From: Akanthomyces muscarius | Taxonomy: Eukaryota > Ascomycota > Sordariomycetes > Hypocreales > Cordycipitaceae | Assembly (NCBI RefSeq): GCF_028009165.1 | Contig: NC_079245.1 | Coordinates: 248,001 to 312,000, forward strand | Direction of reading: 5' to 3' | DNA length: 64,000 bases | In this document: piece by piece, positions 1-10,962 of the stretch | Layout: every line of letters begins with the position of its first letter | How positions within the stretch are numbered: position 1 is the stretch's first letter | The notes under the pieces: model-generated | What the model was told of the DNA's origin: nothing | The model's database searches: none | What the model saw: the letters and a program-made list of their open reading frames with translations, nothing else | Program-made: the position numbers and the translations under genes

Positions 1-1
1 C

Positions 2-875
2 GCCTTAGCATGTATATCCTACTGGCTCCTCGTTGATTTCCCCGACTCTCAGCAGAGACAGACATGGAAGTTTCTCAAACCTTCGGAGCGCCAGTGGATC
101 ATCAACCGCATCCAGGAGGACCGCAAAGACGTTCAAGTGCCGCCCTTTCACATACGTGGATTTCTTAGCAGCAGTACCGACTGGAAAATTTGGGTCTACG
201 CTATGGTATTCTTTAACACGACAACAGTGTCATATGCGCTAGCCTACACACTACCTCTCATTCTTGTCGGCAACATAGGCTTCGACATCGGCACTGCCCA
301 ATGCTTAGTCGCCCCCCCCTATGCTTTTGCCGGCATTATGATGCTCGCTACTGGGTGGTTTGGGGATAAGTTCCACCTTCGTGGACCTATCATTATCTTC
401 AATATGTTCCTTTGCCTCATCGGCCTGCCTATGATGGGTTGGCATACCAGCGCAGCTATACGTTACCTTGGCGTTTTTTTCGTCACAGCAGGCGCAAACA
501 GCAACATACCGGCTACAATGGCCTTTCAGGCCAACAACATACGCGGCCAGTGGAAGCGTGCATTTTGCAGCGTCACTTTAGTTGGCTTTGGTGGCATCGG
601 TGGTATTGCTGGAAGCCTAATCTTTCGCGATCAGGACAAGGCCACGGGATACAAGCCGGGAATCTACGCCTGCATTGCTTGTTCGCTTCTTACGATTATT
701 GTCGTTTTGTTGTGCGATTGGGACTTTTACCGACAAAATAAGCTGGCGGATAAAGGCGAGCAGCCTGTTGAAGCTAGTGCCGTAAGTTGGGACCTGTTTC
801 CGGAACTATGCAATGGCTAACTTTGACGAACATTTCTAGAATGACCCTCTTGATGGATTTCGTTATACATACTAG
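2..875 (+). CDS. MFS transporter, Dal5/allantoate-permease family, C-terminal part
   Basis: This is the C-terminal half of a plasma-membrane major facilitator carrier; the reading frame is open from the window edge, so the N-terminus lies outside. Exons are 2..781 and 840..875. The 58-nt intron has a GTAAGT donor, a GCTAAC branch site and a TTCTAG acceptor, and splicing replaces an unspliced stop with a short tail ending FRYTY. About 271 residues are visible, with six hydrophobic segments and loops such as GWFGDKFHLRGP. The terminal D.FRY motif is typical of the fungal anion:cation symporter (Dal5/Tna1) group, which imports allantoate, nicotinate, ureidosuccinate and similar organic anions. 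The substrate cannot be told from sequence. A second family member lies at 22.7 kb. Confidence 0.85.
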
Positions 876-1346
876 TTAACTTAGGAAATAATATGATATA
901 TAGCTTTATTAGTTAGTGTATATAGGGGGTCAAATTAGGTCTATCTATATTTACCGACACGCGCCCCAAGAATCCGGTAGACCAGATCAGATCTACGCTA
1001 TGCAAGGTCAAGCTGGTCCTCTCTACCCTCCCAATTTGTGTACTGATTTTGTCATAATTTACAAGCAATGACTTCTTAATTCAAATTTTAATTTCCATAA
1101 ATCTCAAAATTCTGCCTTATGACTACCGACATTTCTTTTTTTCTCTACTCCCCAGTCTCTCATTAGGCCTGACGCGATCAAGTCACGTGCAGCACATTCA
1201 TGACGTCGATCTGGCACCACATCTTCAGCAGCTGTCTACGATTCATCTCGGTCCCAATCAAGACGCCTCTCAATCGGCGGTCGAATTGGTGCCTCGCAAT
1301 CAAACGTCAGACTCTTCTCCCCCGCTGCCGAACCCAATCGCCGACA
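876..1346. other. Intergenic region upstream of the AIM18-like gene
   Basis: AT-rich downstream sequence of the transporter, followed by a pyrimidine-rich stretch near 1130-1160 and the probable promoter and 5' leader of the next gene. No further gene was seen. The open frame continues upstream to an ATG at 1200, which is probably leader. Confidence 0.5.
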
Positions 1347-2522
1347 ATGCTGCGCCCCGCGACTCTCCGACCCCTCCAGCGGGCGGCTCGCCAACCCGCC
1401 CTCCGCGCCGCCCACCGCGCCCTCTATTCCTCACGCGACTCGCCTAAGCTGTCGCAGGAGTTCGATCTCAACAAGCTCAATTCGAAGCGCCGCGACTACG
1501 AGCGCAACCGCACGGCGTTTCTCACCGCGGGCGCCGTCGCGGGCGTCATCTCCTTCATCTACACGGCGTGGAAGCTGAAAAAGGCCATCAACGAGAAGAA
1601 TGCGAGGGAAGGCAGGTCGGGCGGTGTCAAGTTCGACGCCCCGTCCAATATCCCGACGGAGCAGTTCAAGACCGAGGCCGGCGAGATGCGCAAAGTCGTT
1701 CTCCACGACGAGGAGGGCAACGAGGTCGTGCCCACGGGCAACAGCACGGTGCCGCTGTTCCCGCGCACCATTGACGTCGACCTGCCGCTCGACAAGAAGC
1801 AGCAGAGCCCCATCGCGGCGTCCATCTCCGACTCAACCGGCACGCAGTACACGCTCGTCGGCCTGGGCATGCGCAGCGTGACCTTTATCGGCATCAACGT
1901 GTACCTGGTCGGCCTCTACGTCGCGACGCAGGACATTGCGCGCCTGCAGCACTACCTCGTCAAGAACGTAAACTCGGTCGCCACGACGCTGATCCCCTCG
2001 GAAAAGGACACGCTGCGCCAGCGCCTGCTGGACCCCGTCGAGGGCGAGGCGCTCTGGGACGCCATCCTGCGCGACGCCAAGCTGCGCAGCGTCATCCGCA
2101 TCTCGCCCGTGCGCGACACCGACTTCCACCACCTCCGCGACGGCTTCGTGCGCGCCATCCAGGCCCGCTCGTCGCTCGACAAGGATGCGTACAGCGACGA
2201 GGCATTTGGCACCGCCATGAAGGACTTCAAGGCGCTGTTCAACCGCGGGCAGGTGCCCAAGAAGAAGGAGATGCTGCTGTGCCGCAACGAGAGCGGCGCG
2301 CTGGCGGTGACGTATGATGGCGCGTCGACGGGCAGCACCGAGAAGAAGCCGCAGCGCGAGGTCCTGGGCACGATTACGGATGAGAGGCTCAGCCATCTGC
2401 TCTGGCTGAATTACCTGGCCGGCAGCAAGGTGGCATCGGAGCCGGCGCGCAAGAACATTGTCGAGGGCGTCATGGAGTTTGTGGAGCGGCCGGTGGGCAC
2501 GGTCGCGACGCAGGTGGTGTAG
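1347..2522 (+). CDS. AIM18: AIM18-like mitochondrial chalcone-isomerase-fold protein
   Basis: Single-exon protein of 391 aa when started at the ATG at 1347. The first ~30 residues are rich in Arg/Ala and lack acidic residues (MLRPATLRPLQRAARQPALR), a good mitochondrial presequence. A hydrophobic segment follows at about residues 57-76 (FLTAGAVAGVISFIYTAWKL). The C-terminal ~240 residues resemble the chalcone-isomerase fold, with the hallmark stretch GLGMRSVTFIGINVYLVGLYVA. Fungal members (Aim18/Aim46) sit in the mitochondrial inner membrane and are not flavonoid enzymes; their molecular function is unsettled. An in-frame ATG at 1200 would add 49 residues that do not look like a targeting signal, so the downstream start is preferred. 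Identity rests on motif recognition. Confidence 0.85.
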   Translation: MLRPATLRPLQRAARQPALRAAHRALYSSRDSPKLSQEFDLNKLNSKRRDYERNRTAFLTAGAVAGVISFIYTAWKLKKAINEKNAREGRSGGVKFDAPSNIPTEQFKTEAGEMRKVVLHDEEGNEVVPTGNSTVPLFPRTIDVDLPLDKKQQSPIAASISDSTGTQYTLVGLGMRSVTFIGINVYLVGLYVATQDIARLQHYLVKNVNSVATTLIPSEKDTLRQRLLDPVEGEALWDAILRDAKLRSVIRISPVRDTDFHHLRDGFVRAIQARSSLDKDAYSDEAFGTAMKDFKALFNRGQVPKKKEMLLCRNESGALAVTYDGASTGSTEKKPQREVLGTITDERLSHLLWLNYLAGSKVASEPARKNIVEGVMEFVERPVGTVATQVV

Positions 2523-3063
2523 ACGCGTCGGCTCATCAGACTTGCATGTACAATTTGTATTATTAGGGCAGGGAAGATACTTGCCATTGCGGTACTAAAA
2601 GACGGACATAGACTGCTCGCGGCGAGTAGTACCACATAAACCACTCAGCGGTATGATTTCAATGCAATATTTACATCTTGAACTCTGGCGCTACACATTG
2701 CCCTCGGCCCATGTGGCCTTGTTTGATGGTAGCGTTCACTCAGTACCGACAGCAGCATACCGGCAAGTGAATCACTAGCGAGCGCGACATGAAATAAATT
2801 CCAGGATTCCCATCATTTTTCGAACGTGCTGTTTCTATTCAAATATATGGTCTATTAAAACATATCGCCGCTCCGCCTCTATAGTCTTGCACTGAAAACC
2901 CAAATCCAATAAGTTTCCAGCTTTGCAAACCCGATTCATCGGGACATCGCCTCTATAGTCTTGCACTGAAACACCAAACCCAATCAGTTTCCAACTTTGC
3001 AAACCCGATTCATCGGGACATGAGAGAAACAAAATGGGTAGCCAAAGGGTGTTTATCGTTCGC
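2523..3063. other. Convergent intergenic region (AIM18-like / glutaredoxin)
   Basis: Holds the 3' ends of two convergent genes. Its notable content is a 74-bp direct tandem duplication at 2874-3021, listed separately. No ORF of interest. Confidence 0.6.
2874..3021. repeat. 74-bp direct tandem duplication
   Basis: Two head-to-tail copies, 2874-2947 and 2948-3021, differ at about five positions. Each copy ends with a small perfect palindrome (CCCGAT-TC-ATCGGG). The pair lies just downstream of the glutaredoxin stop on the minus strand, so it is probably transcribed in the 3' UTR. Confidence 0.9.
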
Positions 3064-3791
<728 letters not shown>

Positions 3792-4847
3792 TTGCTTGCA
3801 GCAGCTCCTTGGATTGGCGCTGGTGATGCAATTGGGTGATGCAATTGGATGGGCGTACTGGTGGCGGCTAGCGGCAAGGAAAAGGGCTTTTGATTTGAAA
3901 TCGATCCTTCGGGTGAATTGGAGCGAGCGGGTGTGATGACGAAATCAGATGGTGGCTTTCAATGATGCAATTGTAATCTGTACCTTTTTTTTTTCTCCGG
4001 CCTGCTTTTGCTTGCTTCTCCTTATTGGCGGGCGTCTTGCAGAGGCGGCAGTCCGCTGTATTATAACCTAGGTAGGTACATGTATACCTTCGGATAGGTA
4101 GCGCTAGTTACCTACCTATAGCTTGGTCCCTGTGGAGCGTCGCCGGCCTGGATTCCAAAGCGGCGCTGGTCCCCTCCAGGCAGGCTTCTAGGCGATTCCC
4201 GCGGCGGGCCCGGCCACTCGCCGGTGAGGATTTGTCTACGATGCCGGCAATGGTGGCATTCATTGGATGTTGGTCGGAATAAGGCTGAAATTAGGGATGC
4301 CGCCTTACTAATCTCGATATAATTCAGTAGAAGAAGGGTCAGAAATAGAAAGCCGGGCACTTCATACACTTCACCCCAAACAAGATGTTGGTTGGCACCC
4401 AGCTGCTGGCAGCCGCGTCGTGCACCAGGTCGAGATCAAGTCGTGCAGCACGGGAGGCCTAGATACGGACAAACTCTCCTAAGAAATCTTACAGCTCAAT
4501 TGAAACACCGTAGATAAAGAGAAACCACATTTCAATTGATGCCTGATCCATCGCAGCCGCGGCTATCTAGCCCTCCAAATTGATTCTCATCTACAGGGTA
4601 GCCGTCCATGTCGCCCCGCTGAAAAGACACAATGCGCCCTGACCTCCCTGACGATCCAACCTACATCCAGTCAACCAGACTGCATCTCCCGCTGCCTCGA
4701 CTGCTGCCCAACCCCGCGCCAGCTGTCGCCAACCCTCGGCGAATACATACCTGATCACACGAGAAGCTGTACGACGGCCGAGTCACTCCGCCAGCTGTCC
4801 CCCGCCTGTCCTCGTGCGGCTCGTCGCAGAACGCCCTCCCTCTCAGT
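3792..4847. other. Intergenic region between divergent glutaredoxin and BAG genes
   Basis: About 1 kb of probable bidirectional promoter. It contains TAGGTA/TACCTA-type short repeats near 4065-4125 and a C/A-rich leader before 4848. No convincing gene; the short ORFs here lack family resemblance. Confidence 0.5.
4066..4125. repeat. TAGGTA/TACCTA low-complexity cluster
   Basis: Repeated TAGGTA-type hexamers on both strands (ACCTAGGTAGGTACATG ... TTACCTACCTATAG). The same motif clusters recur around 19655-19725 and 19873-19910. Confidence 0.6.
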
Positions 4848-6029
4848 TTGACGAAACATCACACCACATCCCCCCCGCATCGCACCCCTTCACGATACCA
4901 ACAAAATATCTACCCAACCAAGGTGTCCTCTCACAAGGCCACCTTACCACCCATCGACAAGGTGGATTCTACCCGCGCGGCCGTGGCATCCCCCGGTGCC
5001 CTGCAAAACATTGGCAGCTACATCACTGGCACCCTCGACTCCCTCTCGGCCACCCTCGACTCCTCCAACCAGTACATCTCCACCACCCTCGGCCTCCACC
5101 CCTCGCTCGTCTACACCGCTGCCGCCGCCCTCGTCGCCGTTCCCGTTACCATGTCCCGCTACGGCTGGTCCCGGAGCCCCTACGGCTCCCAGCCCGGTGG
5201 CGTGCCCACCGTCACCGAAGACGACTACGCATACATAACCTCGCAGGACCTCGACGACCATGGTCTCGGTTCCGCGTCGAGTAACAATGCGCGCCGTCCG
5301 CATTCGCCCAGTGCCGACGACGACGTGCTGCTTATCAAGAGCCGCGGCGTCAACTACCCGACACACTTTCCCCGACACGTTATCGGCGACGGCAAGCTCA
5401 AGGTCTCCGACGTTGCTGAGCGCGCGGGGCTCATGATGGGCCTGCCACCGCGCGAGTGGCGCTACCTCAAGTTTCTCTACAAGGGCCTTCAGCTCAAGGA
5501 TCAGACGGCACCCGTGCGCGACTACGGCGTGAGGAACAATAGCGTCCTCATGGCCATCCTGCCCGAGGGCAACGGCCGCGTCGACGCCTCGGACGAGGAA
5601 ATGGTTGTCGTCGGCGAGAGCAAGTCCCAGAGAAAGAATAAAAAGCGCAAGGCAGCCAAGAAGCGCAACGCCGGCGACGGAGACTCAGCCACCAGTCCCG
5701 GCGACAGCACCTCCGGCGGGGCCAAGTCACCCTCGCCCGTGCCCGGCGCGGCCGGCCAGAGACGCATCGACGAGATTGCCAATGATTTCAAGACAAAATG
5801 GCTGCCGATGTGCAAGGAGTACATTAACAAGCCTCCCGCCGACGCGCGCAAGCGCACTGACGAGCACACGCGGTTGTCCGAGACGATCCTGCAGCACGTA
5901 GTGCTCAAGCTGGACGAGGTGGACACGGAGGGCAACCCGGATGTGCGACAAAGTCGAAAGGATCTGATCCGTACTGTGCAAGATGTGCTGAAGCAAGTTG
6001 ACGTCGCGCGAGGACCTGTTGACAGATAG
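4848..6029 (+). CDS. BAG-domain Hsp70 co-chaperone with membrane segment
   Basis: Single-exon protein of 393 aa. After a low-complexity N-terminus there is a hydrophobic stretch at about residues 82-101 (LGLHPSLVYTAAAALVAVPV). A ubiquitin-like region follows at about 165-245 (VSDVAERAGLMMGLPPREWR; YKGLQLKDQTAPVRDYGV), then a Lys/Arg-rich linker (QRKNKKRKAAKKRN). A C-terminal BAG domain runs from about 300 to 388 (RRIDEIANDFKTKWLPMCKE ... QDVLKQVDVA). BAG domains bind the Hsp70 ATPase domain and speed nucleotide exchange. The TM-plus-BAG order recalls yeast Snl1, which is anchored in the ER/nuclear envelope. The first ATG is uncertain: a start at the Met of MSRYGWSRS (5151) would remove the membrane segment. 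Confidence 0.82.
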   Translation: MTKHHTTSPPHRTPSRYQQNIYPTKVSSHKATLPPIDKVDSTRAAVASPGALQNIGSYITGTLDSLSATLDSSNQYISTTLGLHPSLVYTAAAALVAVPVTMSRYGWSRSPYGSQPGGVPTVTEDDYAYITSQDLDDHGLGSASSNNARRPHSPSADDDVLLIKSRGVNYPTHFPRHVIGDGKLKVSDVAERAGLMMGLPPREWRYLKFLYKGLQLKDQTAPVRDYGVRNNSVLMAILPEGNGRVDASDEEMVVVGESKSQRKNKKRKAAKKRNAGDGDSATSPGDSTSGGAKSPSPVPGAAGQRRIDEIANDFKTKWLPMCKEYINKPPADARKRTDEHTRLSETILQHVVLKLDEVDTEGNPDVRQSRKDLIRTVQDVLKQVDVARGPVDR

Positions 6030-7489
6030 ACGCTCCTCACCCCGTTTAAGCTTACTTTTTTCTTCTTTTTGCGGGCCATTGGATTGGATTGATTTATAAT
6101 ATACCGAGAGAGAACAACGCAAAATCTGGTGCTGTGTAAGTCGGACGAGGAGAACAAGAAAACTTGCCACTGGCTTTTGTATTTGGCATATGGAGTGTAT
6201 AGCATTGGACTGCATAAGACAGCGGCAGTGTGGTTACAGGTAGATTCGATCATTTGATTATCGGGAATAGACTGGTCTGTGTAGAACAGGCCAATACCAG
6301 CAATCCAAGCCGACCGTTTTGGACATCTACGGTACCTGACTTGCAGTCCGCTCCCTATGCACGATGGCTTACGTCGAATCCTTTCAGAGAACCTGTTGAG
6401 CACGATTGGGCAGAAAATGCGGTCCAACGGCCGCGCCACCTACTTCAACGCCCCGTTGTCGACGCCTGGAAAGCCAGACCCGCAGACCGGCAGCACCGCG
6501 ACGAGCAAGTCGACGCCAATCCTGGCAGCGTTTTTACAAGCGACGCGCGACGCGTATCAGAGTGAGCCGGGCATCTAAGCTCACCGAAAACCTTTGGCAT
6601 TCCTGGCCCTGCGACTGTTGCACGAGTATGGCTTCTTCGAGGCCGTCGTGCTGGCGTACCGCAGGGTCAGGCGCGCTGAAGCAAACTCATCTATTTCATA
6701 TATAATGATGATAAAAAGGAAACTTCCACGGGGAGGATATGGGAAGGTAGCAAGGAGAGCGGTGTCATTCAAAAGATAAATTCGGGACAGGAGAATGGCA
6801 GACGCTCTTCTATCGCTGCTTTTAGTCACGCAATGTTTTCACCATTTGGGGGTCAGAATACAGACCAGACCTGTAGGCAGGACCTGGAAGTTCCTCATCT
6901 CCTTCCATGAATATCCGCCCGCTGCGATACGATGGAAAGCAAAGGCTATGAGGTGGCAGGCAGAGGGCCTGAATAAAGCGCCGTACTCTGGGCACCTGTT
7001 GAACAGTGTGAGACGCGCGCGACTGCCACTGGTCAGTGACATACAAAGCCCCACTCCCAGATTAGGACTCGCTTCTCCAGCACCAGCTTAAACTCATCAC
7101 GTGATACTCTCCCGGTTTTGGTGGTGGCGGGCCTCCCGGCCAATCTTCGGCAGGCGAATCCGCTAGGTCTTGGTGCCCTAAGCACTCTTCAACTGTGAGC
7201 CCTGTTCGCTTGCTAAAGTTCTGGCCCTAGACCAATTGCAGCTAGCGCCCCCTTCAGCCAAAGGCACAACCTTCTAGCCCTCAAGCACAGTGTGCTCAAC
7301 TGGATTTTCTTTCGTAAATCGCGAACCACTTCTCTTCCGCCCAGGGAACGACACACTAACCCACAGCAACCACAGGAAAACCAGATTCTCGTTTTCGCCT
7401 CGAGGATTTGTTTTTGTTCAAAGTTGATCGACTTGAACATTCTTTTCTCTTTCCTCTCATTTCACATTTAAAAAAGGAAATCGGTTACA
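6030..7489. other. Long intergenic region before RPL16, with a coding-like remnant
   Basis: 1.46 kb. The 3' UTR of the BAG gene is followed by a GC-rich, codon-like patch at 6357-6710 (listed separately), then the pyrimidine-rich promoter and leader of the ribosomal protein gene (CT-rich stretches near 7430-7470). Confidence 0.5.
6357..6779 (+). pseudogene. Possible broken coding segment, unrecognised
   Basis: From the ATG at 6357 the frame runs 73 codons to a TAA at 6576-6578, then stays open to a stop at 6777-6779. Codons on both sides of the TAA have the G/C third-position bias of real genes here, up to about 6690 (for example ATYFNAPLSTPGKPDPQ before and FLALRLLHEYGFFEAVVLAY after). I do not recognise a family. 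It may be a gene fragment with a nonsense mutation, part of a gene whose splicing I cannot resolve, or chance. A GTGAGC at 6561 could be a donor, but no convincing acceptor restores the frame. Confidence 0.3.
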
Positions 7490-8556
7490 ATGTCTTCCTT
7501 CGAGTCGGTTGTGAGTTAAACCACCGCATCTGGATGGCCGCCGCCTTCTTCAACGCCCGCACAAAATCACTGCGACGGATTCCCAAGAGGTTCACGGGAT
7601 GAGCGACCGGATGCATGGCACATGCGATACTGCACTTTCTACTGCGGCAAAATTACGACCGACGCCGAATTCGCCGCCGTGCTTGGCCATGCATCTCCCC
7701 GCGAATCATTGGGAAAGCCGTTGCTTTGGGACTGGATGGGCTTGAGAGAAGGCTGAAACCACAAGGAAATGGGGATACAGTGCATCGGGCTAATGGTTCA
7801 TGTTTTACAGGTCGTCGTCGATGGCAAGGGCCACCTTCTCGGTCGCCTCGCCTCCATTGTTGCTAAGCAGCTCCTCAGCGGCCAGAAGGTCGTTGTTGTC
7901 CGCTGCGAGGCCCTCAACATCTCTGGCGAGTTCTTCCGCTCGAAGCGTACGTTATACCACACAGTTTCTGCGAGCGCCTCGAGGTGCAATGGCGCGCTCG
8001 ATCGCATTGGCATACCCCCCACCGTGAACCGAACCAATACTGACCTCCTACAGTCAAGTACCACGCCTACCTCCGCAAGATGACCCGTTTCAATCCTACC
8101 CGCGGTGGTAAGTCTCTACTCCCTGCCTGAGTACCTCTGGCGCATACTAACTTGCCAGGTCCCTTCCACTTCCGCGCTCCCTCCCGCATCTTCTACAAGG
8201 CCGTCCGTGGCATGATCCCCCACAAGACTGCCCGCGGTGCCGCCGCTCTCGAGCGCCTCAAGGTCTTCGAGGGTGTCCCTCCCCCCTACGACAAGAAGAA
8301 GAAGATGGTCGTTCCCCAGGCTCTCCGTGTCCTCCGCCTGCAGCCCGGCCGCAAGTACTGCACCGTCGGCCGTCTCAGCCACGAGGTCGGCTGGAAGTAC
8401 CAGGACGTCGTCGCCCGCCTGGAGGAGAGAAGAAAGGCCAAGGGTGCCGCCTACTACGAGCGCAAGCGCGTCGCCGCCCGCCAACTCACCGACGCCAAGA
8501 AGACTGCCGCTGGCAAGAGCCAGGCCACCAAGAAGCTTGCTGCTCTCGGCTACTAA
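7490..8556 (+). CDS. RPL16: 60S ribosomal protein uL13 (L16/L13a)
   Basis: Cytosolic large-subunit ribosomal protein of 202 aa, near the yeast length of 199. Exons are 7490..7510, 7811..7946, 8054..8107 and 8159..8556. The first intron (300 nt) is long for this genome and falls after seven codons; the others are 107 and 51 nt. Splicing joins MSSFESV to [20 protein letters not shown], then to [18 protein letters not shown] and [20 protein letters not shown]. These carry the recognisable uL13 signatures. The C-terminus is Lys/Ala-rich. An early long intron is common in fungal ribosomal protein genes. Mammalian RPL13A introns host snoRNAs; I found no convincing C/D box pair in these introns. Confidence 0.96.
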
Positions 8557-9851
8557 GTGGCGGATGTTTGTCTCTGAAACCTTGCGGGGTCTAGAGGGAT
8601 GGATGTCGCTTTCGCATTGTCTGGTCATTTGTCGTGCGTTTCATTAGATTGGCGCGGTGGTTCATAGGGAATTACAATACGGTTTTGCTGCTTGCTACGT
8701 GATGGCAAAGGGATAGTGGCATGGTTTTTGATTTTGGGGGGAGAAAACGGATGATTGTTTTTTATCCTGAATGTTCTATATGAAACTCTTTTGTTTTGGC
8801 TGGACTGGCGCCTCTTCTGTCGCAAAACTGGACAGGCAGAGAGGCGAGAAGAGGAAGAAGACGAAAGGAAAACAAAATCAACCCCCAGTACAGAACAACA
8901 ACAATCCCAACACACATTTCACATACGAGACAACGATCCAACCTTGTGGTTTCGTGAGCGCATGCGACAACAATCGACGGGTGGCGGATGGCTGGACACT
9001 TTGCGGAAGACTACAAAAAACGGAAACGACGGAAAGACAAACAAGACAAAAAAAACATACAAAAAGGACAAACATGTAACCGGTCAATGGTTTTTTTATT
9101 CGGTTTATAAAATGAACGGTTATTTATCCCCGCCAACCTGCGACTTGGCTTCTTTTTTCTTCTTTCTTGGCCTGCTCTGCGGATGAACAAGGAAAAAGGG
9201 ATAATGTCGAGGAGGGAGAGAAGGGATGTGGGCTGCTGCATAGGAGTAGAAATGGAATACAATTCTCATGATTACTTTATCTTACGCGTATATGAGTTAT
9301 CTGATCGATGTGAAATAGCTACACAGTATGACGACATTGTATTGCTGGTAAGGCGCTTGGCTCGCCCCGTAGGATACGGAAGCTCAAGTCAACACGGATG
9401 CTACAGCCACGCTCTTCTTAGTGGTCATCAGCATGTGTTATGCTTATATGCACAGATTGAATGATGTAATTGCAATTGCTAATATTGAATTTTCACTTTC
9501 AAGATATCATGGCGCCGCTCGCTACAGTACCAATTTCATGCGACTGCCCATGTGCGTTTTAGGGTAGTGAGTGGACTATAGCGATGTGCGGTCCACCTTC
9601 TCCCCCAGATCATGTGCCGATAAGATAGCGCGGGTGGCTTGACGCTGTGCTGTGAAGTGTCCTCTGTCGCGGGTCTGGCCTTTATAATTCCCGAGCTCCA
9701 ACACCGAAAAGCCAGGATTCAGAGCTTCCACTCAGCACCACCACAATTACCCAACACCGGATACGACTTGTCTATTTGCACCTCGACTAGTTAAAGCCGC
9801 GAAGCATAAAAAGCAACACCAAAAAAAATCACAAAAGCGACAACAGCAACC
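8557..9851. other. Intergenic region RPL16 / SEC72
   Basis: A 3' UTR and AT-rich, A-run-rich sequence (about 8750-9100), then the SEC72 promoter. The short ORFs on both strands have no family resemblance or codon bias. Confidence 0.5.
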
Positions 9852-10466
9852 ATGTCAGACCTCGAACACTTTGACCTCCTCCCCATCACCCTCAACCCCG
9901 ACACCAAGGACGTCTCGACAGGCCGTACCTCGCGCGCGCTCAACGCCGAGCTTGCGCAGCTCAACGAGCTGCACCGCGCACTGCTGGCCCTCGAAACACC
10001 CGGCAACGTGCCCCCGCCCCCCATCCCCGTGAACCCCAAGCGCACGGCGCAAGTCACCAAGCTCCGCGACAATGGCAACAACGAGTACCGCAAGGCGAAA
10101 TACGACGACGCGGTCAAGATGTACACCCTCGGTCTGCAGATGGCGCTGCAGCGGCCGCTGTGGGAGCCGAGCGCGCTCGTCAGAGAGGAAGTCTCGGGCC
10201 TGCTGGCGAACCGCGCGCAGGCACACATGGCGCTGTTGAACTGGCCCGAGGGCGCGGTCGACGCGCTGGCGAGCGTCGAGGCGCGGAGGGTGGGCAACGC
10301 AAAGGCGTGGTGGCGCCGAGGCAGATGTCTGGTGGAGATGGCGAGGCTGGACGAGGCGAGGGAGTGGGTGAAGGAGGGCCTCGAGGTGGAGGGCGAAGAG
10401 GCGGACCTGGTGAGCTTGCTAAAGGAGATTGATGCGAGAATTGAGAAGCAAAAGGCGGAGCAGTAA
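9852..10466 (+). CDS. SEC72: Sec72, TPR subunit of the Sec63 translocation complex
   Basis: Single-exon, 204 aa. Starts MSDLEHFDLLPITLNPDTKD and contains tetratricopeptide-like helices at about residues 70-190 (RDNGNNEYRKAKYDDAVKMY; LLANRAQAHMALLNWPEGAV; AWWRRGRCLVEMARLDEARE). In yeast, Sec72 associates with Sec63, Sec62 and Sec71 at the ER membrane for post-translational translocation, and its TPRs bind cytosolic Hsp70. There is no membrane segment, which fits a peripheral subunit. The ATG sits in a CAACCATG context directly after an A-rich leader. Confidence 0.88.
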   Translation: MSDLEHFDLLPITLNPDTKDVSTGRTSRALNAELAQLNELHRALLALETPGNVPPPPIPVNPKRTAQVTKLRDNGNNEYRKAKYDDAVKMYTLGLQMALQRPLWEPSALVREEVSGLLANRAQAHMALLNWPEGAVDALASVEARRVGNAKAWWRRGRCLVEMARLDEAREWVKEGLEVEGEEADLVSLLKEIDARIEKQKAEQ

Positions 10467-10962
10467 ACGGGGAAAGTAAGTGATGGGAGGGTGGAAGAGA
10501 GGATCAGGATGGTAGGAACAGCATAGAGGCCGGAGGACTTTTCATTTGTGATGTATAAGCGCATTTTTTCTCGTGGCTCTGTAAAAAGAACAGAACTGAA
10601 CTTTTCCAATGAATAAATAATATGATCAATTGCGTGTGCTTTCGCGGTGAGGCTGGTTCGACCGGGCACACACTCCTCGTGGCCCGAGAATGACGACGTC
10701 CTCGAGTGAGTAAGCAAAGATTAACCAAGGCTCGCTCTAATAATTCCAAAAAAACCCGAGATGAAGGAAATGCTTGAATCAAGTAATATATAAACCTCCT
10801 AAGTATGATGGCACACAACTCTCTCATGCTCCCATACATCCGCTCCATCAGTCTCCTCCTGCATCTTGTCGGTCGCGATCAGCAAGTGCATTTCAACAAC
10901 ATGACTAGTTTCCATAGCTAAAAGCTTCGACCGATTCGGAGGATCGCCAGCCAGACAAGCGA
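10467..10962. other. Convergent intergenic region (SEC72 / DJ-1-like)
   Basis: About 0.5 kb holding the 3' ends of two convergent genes. No gene seen. Confidence 0.5.

Noticed and set aside
2..875. A stop at 820 as the true end of the first transporter
   Set aside because: A GTAAGT...TTCTAG intron just before it gives a tail with the family-typical FRY ending.
5522..6439. 305-codon minus ORF over the BAG gene
   Set aside because: Antisense of the BAG coding region and its 3' UTR, with no domain features.
7511..8158. Possible snoRNAs in uL13 introns
   Set aside because: Mammalian orthologues host snoRNAs, but no RTGATGA/CTGA box pair with a terminal stem was found in any of the three introns.
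8755..9186. 143-codon ORF downstream of RPL16
   Set aside because: Low-complexity Lys/Thr/Gln-rich translation of A-rich intergenic DNA.
9791..10717. 308-codon minus ORF over SEC72
   Set aside because: Antisense open frame caused by high GC3 in SEC72.
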